A program made the translations under genes and the position numbers. Shown here piece after piece: positions 61,422-64,000 of a stretch of 64,000 nucleotides of DNA. The notes beneath the pieces were generated by a model. The model ran no database searches. It saw only the letters and a program-made list of their open reading frames with translations, and had not been told where the DNA came from. Source of the stretch: Desmonostoc muscorum LEGE 12446 (GTDB lineage Bacteria > Cyanobacteriota > Cyanobacteriia > Cyanobacteriales > Nostocaceae); assembly GCF_015207005.2 (NCBI RefSeq), contig NZ_JADEXS020000001.1:6905001-6969000 (forward strand). Direction: 5' to 3'. How positions within the stretch are numbered: the stretch's first letter is position 1; the number at the start of each line of letters is the position of its first letter.

Positions 61422-62420
61422 ATGATCGAATCTGTCGCCATCACAATTACTGAATCTAGCCAAACCGGGGAAGCCCGACGGGTAGCGATGGCTTTAGCAA
61501 CTCGGCTCGGCTTTCAGGAAACAGAACGGGGCAAAGTTGGCATTGTGGTGACAGAAGTTGCTAACAATCTGATACAGCACGCTCACAGCGGCGTGGTGTT
61601 GCTGCGGGCGCTCAAGCACGATTTAGCCCTCGGCATTGAGGTTTTATCGCTCGATAAAGGACCGGGGATGGTCGATGTCGATGAGTGTTTGCAAGATGGC
61701 TTTTCTACAGGCGGAACCTTAGGCAATGGAATGGGTGCAATTCGTCGCCTCTCTGAGTTATTTGAAATTTACTCTATTCCTAACCAAGGGACAGCACTCC
61801 TCGCCCACCTTTGGTCAAACCCAACACCCCATCTGCCCGAAAAGATTTTAGAAATTGGAGCGATCTGTTTACCAAAACAAGGAGAGGACATTTCAGGCGA
61901 TGCCTGGGCATGTGAAATCGATCGTCGCCGCAGTTTGTTGCTAGTAGCCGATGGCTTGGGGCATGGGCCTGCGGCTGCTAGTGCTGCTTCCCAAGCCGTG
62001 AGAATCTTTCAAGACCATCATCATCGTTCTCCTGGGGCGATCGTTGAAGCTGCCCACGCCGCCTTGCGAACTACGCGAGGAGCAGCACTCGCCATTGCCG
62101 AAATCGACTTTGAACAACAGTCTGTCCGCTTTGCCGGAATTGGCAACATCGCTGCCAGTATTTTTTCGTTTACCGAACACCGCAACTTAGTATCTCATAA
62201 CGGCACAGTCGGACATGAAGTCCGCAAAATTCAAGAGTTTAGCTATCCCTGGTATGACAACGGACTTTTAATTATGCATTCTGACGGATTAGGCGCTAAG
62301 TGGCGGCTCGATCGCTATCCCGGCTTGAGTCAAAAACATCCCAGTTTGATCGCAGGTGTGTTATACCGAGACTTTAACCGAGAACGGGACGATGTGACGG
62401 TGTTGGTGGCGAAAGGATAA
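61422..62420 (+). CDS. RsbT-like kinase domain fused to SpoIIE/RsbX-type phosphatase
   Basis: 332 residues from ATG at 61422, one base after the rsbT stop. Residues 1-135 are an RsbT/RsbW-like ATPase (TEVANNLIQHAHSG; LDKGPGMVDVDECLQDGFST; GGTLGNGMGAIRRLSELFEI). Residues 145-330 are a PP2C-type phosphatase like RsbX (GEDISGDAWACEIDRRRSLL; VADGLGHGPAAASAASQAVR; IMHSDGLGAKW; ERDDVTVLVAK). RsbX resets the stressosome by dephosphorylating RsbR/RsbS. Fusing a kinase-like and a phosphatase domain puts both reactions in one protein; whether the first domain is active is unknown. The stop touches an ATTCGTAATT array. Confidence 0.92.
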   Translation: MIESVAITITESSQTGEARRVAMALATRLGFQETERGKVGIVVTEVANNLIQHAHSGVVLLRALKHDLALGIEVLSLDKGPGMVDVDECLQDGFSTGGTLGNGMGAIRRLSELFEIYSIPNQGTALLAHLWSNPTPHLPEKILEIGAICLPKQGEDISGDAWACEIDRRRSLLLVADGLGHGPAAASAASQAVRIFQDHHHRSPGAIVEAAHAALRTTRGAALAIAEIDFEQQSVRFAGIGNIAASIFSFTEHRNLVSHNGTVGHEVRKIQEFSYPWYDNGLLIMHSDGLGAKWRLDRYPGLSQKHPSLIAGVLYRDFNRERDDVTVLVAKG

Positions 62421-62647
62421 TTCGTAATTCGTAATTCGTAATTCGTAATTCGTAATTAATTCAGTGAAGCAGTGCTGTAGGCGGGTTTACCGCCGTAGGC
62501 AAGTGATGTTAGCGACATTCGCCTAGCATCTGTGTTAGGAGAACGAGCGTCACCCAAAGGTGGTCAACAAGACAGTACTAAATCAAAATGGAGGGTACAA
62601 GTCCCGATTGATTGTAACTACGAATTACGAATTACGAATTACGAATT
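62419..62647. repeat. Inverted ATTCGTAATT arrays filling the gap before the kinase gene
   Basis: AATTCGTAATTCG units start at the stop of the phosphatase gene (62419-62459); complementary ACGAATT units end at the ATG of the kinase (62619-62647). The centre holds GCGGGTTTACCGCCG-type and GAACGAGCGTCACCC-type repeats. The kinase ATG thus abuts the array (AATTATG), which leaves no conventional ribosome-binding site. Confidence 0.75.
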
Positions 62648-64000
62648 ATGTTGACAATCCTTTTCACGCTCGAAATCCACTACGAACAGGATGTTGTGCA
62701 AGCTCGGCAACGAACTCGCGAGATCGCCCAGGAATTGGGGTTTGATGCTCAAGATCAGGCGCGATTGGCAACGGCAGTTTCAGAAATTGCCCGCAACGCA
62801 TTTCAGTATGCCAAAGGCGGAACGGTTGAATTTTGTCTGGAAGGAGAGCCTCAAGCGTTTTTGATTCGGATTCAGGATCGGGGTGGGGGCATTCCTCAAC
62901 TGGCAGACATTCTTTCAGGACGCTACTCCTCTAACACAGGAATGGGGCTGGGCATCGTGGGCACCCGCAGACTGATGGATTTCTTTGAGATTGAATCATC
63001 AGAACAGGGAACAATGGTGGCGATCGGCAAAAGGTTGTCGAAGCGTACACCTACTTTCACCGATTCGCAATTGCAACAGATTCGCCAACACGTAATTGGG
63101 CGATCGCCCCAGAATCCCTATGAAGAGATCCAGCGACAAAACCAGGAGTTACTGCGGGCAATGGCAGAGCTACGGAAGCGCGAGGAGGAATTGACCGAAC
63201 TCAATCGGGAACTCGAAGATACCAATCGCGGTGTGATTGCCCTCTATGCGGAACTGGATGAGAAGGCAGACTCGCTGCAAAAGGTAAACGAGCTAAAAAC
63301 CCGTTTTCTCTCAAACATGAGTCACGAGTTTCGCACGCCGATCAACTCGATTCTGTCGCTCTCTCGGATGTTGCTGGCACGTATGGATGGCGATTTGACT
63401 ACCGAGCAAGAAAAGCAGTTGACATTTATCCAAAAGGCGGCAAGCGGATTATCAGAACTAGTCAACGATCTGCTGGATTTGGCAAAGGTGGAAGCTGGAA
63501 AAACTGAAGTCCGTCCCAGTAGCTTTGAAGTCAGTGACTTGTTTGCCACGCTGCGGGGAATGCTCCGCCCATTATTGGTTCAAGGCTCCTCTGTTGCCCT
63601 GGTTGTGGAGGAAGCCGATGCCATACCTGTGCTTTATACCGATGAGGGCAAAGTCGCTCAAATTCTCAGAAACTTTGTCTCCAATGCCCTCAAATTTACC
63701 GAGCAGGGAGAGGTACGCGTCAGTGCCATGCAAACAGGTCATACCGTCACCTTCTGTGTATCTGATACGGGCATCGGCATTGCTCCAGGCGATCGCGAGC
63801 GCATTTTTGAGGATTTTGTGCAAATTGAGTCCCCTCTACAAAAGCAGGTGAAGGGAACCGGGTTAGGATTGCCGTTATCGCGCAAGCTGGCGGAGCTACT
63901 CGGCGGCAGCGTTTCGATAACAAGCGAGCTGGGTCAAGGCTCCACTTTTACAACATCAATTCCCATCGTCTACCCACATAGGACTGAATTTTCCACACTA
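62648..64000 (+). CDS. Histidine kinase with RsbT-like N-terminal domain (3' end outside window)
   Basis: Open for 451 codons to the last base. Residues about 1-135 are a GHKL domain like RsbT (SEIARNAFQYAKGG; DRGGGIPQLADILS; NTGMGLGIVGTRRLMDFFE). A coiled coil follows (YEEIQRQNQELLRAMAELRK onward), then HisKA with His226 (FLSNMSHEFRTPINSILSL) and HATPase_c (NFVSNALKFT; SDTGIGIAPGDR; KGTGLGLPLSRKLAELLG). It probably joins the stressosome-like module to a two-component pathway; a receiver may follow beyond the window. Start ATG 62648 is the first in frame after the repeat. Confidence 0.9.
   Translation, partial: MLTILFTLEIHYEQDVVQARQRTREIAQELGFDAQDQARLATAVSEIARNAFQYAKGGTVEFCLEGEPQAFLIRIQDRGGGIPQLADILSGRYSSNTGMGLGIVGTRRLMDFFEIESSEQGTMVAIGKRLSKRTPTFTDSQLQQIRQHVIGRSPQNPYEEIQRQNQELLRAMAELRKREEELTELNRELEDTNRGVIALYAELDEKADSLQKVNELKTRFLSNMSHEFRTPINSILSLSRMLLARMDGDLTTEQEKQLTFIQKAASGLSELVNDLLDLAKVEAGKTEVRPSSFEVSDLFATLRGMLRPLLVQGSSVALVVEEADAIPVLYTDEGKVAQILRNFVSNALKFTEQGEVRVSAMQTGHTVTFCVSDTGIGIAPGDRERIFEDFVQIESPLQKQVKGTGLGLPLSRKLAELLGGSVSITSELGQGSTFTTSIPIVYPHRTEFSTL

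Noticed and set aside
1..64000. tRNA, rRNA or known riboswitch
   Set aside because: No cloverleaf, rRNA segment or riboswitch consensus was recognised by eye; a covariance-model scan would settle this.

Overview
The window looks like chromosomal DNA of a filamentous, probably heterocystous cyanobacterium of the Nostoc/Anabaena group. The evidence is: many copies of the HIP1 octamer GCGATCGC; cyanobacterial families (PRC-barrel/DUF2382 proteins, DUF1400 hydrolase, plant-type ferredoxin, a CuA-less terminal oxidase, DUF1350, DUF2231, Uma2 nuclease); and an unusually dense load of short tandem repeats of the kind known from Nostocales. No rRNA, tRNA or CRISPR array was recognised. Everything here is read from sequence and family knowledge; no database search was run.

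Layout. 1-2.4 kb: end of a histidine kinase, a STAS anti-sigma antagonist and a convergent RsbU-type phosphatase. 2.5-12.1 kb: DUF1350 protein, LemA/M48 membrane protease pair, a small RHH/membrane-protein pair, Uma2 nuclease, GH57 glycosidase, tyrosine phosphatase and SDR. 13-14.6 kb: solo TnpB element. 14.7-26.8 kb: DUF1400 hydrolase, Kir-type K+ channel, broken MFS transporter, three PRC/DUF2382 paralogues, NAD(P)HX repair enzyme, SPOR protein and MnmA. 27-37.3 kb: SLH/DUF1565 envelope protein, TPR coiled-coil protein, methyltransferase, PLP enzyme and FTR1 iron permease. 37.7-42.2 kb: a five-gene operon of two DUF2231 membrane proteins and cytochrome oxidase subunits II, I and III. Subunit II has lost its CuA ligands, so this is an alternative (quinol-type) oxidase.

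43.1-48.1 kb: cheB followed by a hybrid sensor kinase whose first receiver domain is split by a complete group II intron in antisense orientation. 49.3-51.4 kb: a SpoIID/LytB gene split by a complete 938-bp IS5-type element (17-bp inverted repeats, TATA target duplication). 51.6-53.1 kb: two trypsin-like proteins, one catalytic without PDZ and one with PDZ that has lost His and Ser. 53.3-59.1 kb: HemD, ferredoxin, an hsp20 relic, an SMR transporter and the MurT/GatD peptidoglycan amidation pair. 59.7-64 kb: a stressosome-like partner-switching operon (RsbR, RsbS, RsbT, RsbT-phosphatase fusion) followed by a kinase with an RsbT-like head that runs off the window.

The most unusual theme is repeat biology. 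Many intergenic gaps contain a short tandem array followed, about 10-190 bases later, by its reverse complement. Such arrays also form the ends of several genes and lie in frame inside proteins. Two unrelated kinases carry repeat inserts in the same ATPase loop. Two 21-bp tandem arrays, one bounded by inverted GTGTACAC-containing repeats, and a family of about 28-bp palindromes inside MITE-like elements add to this.
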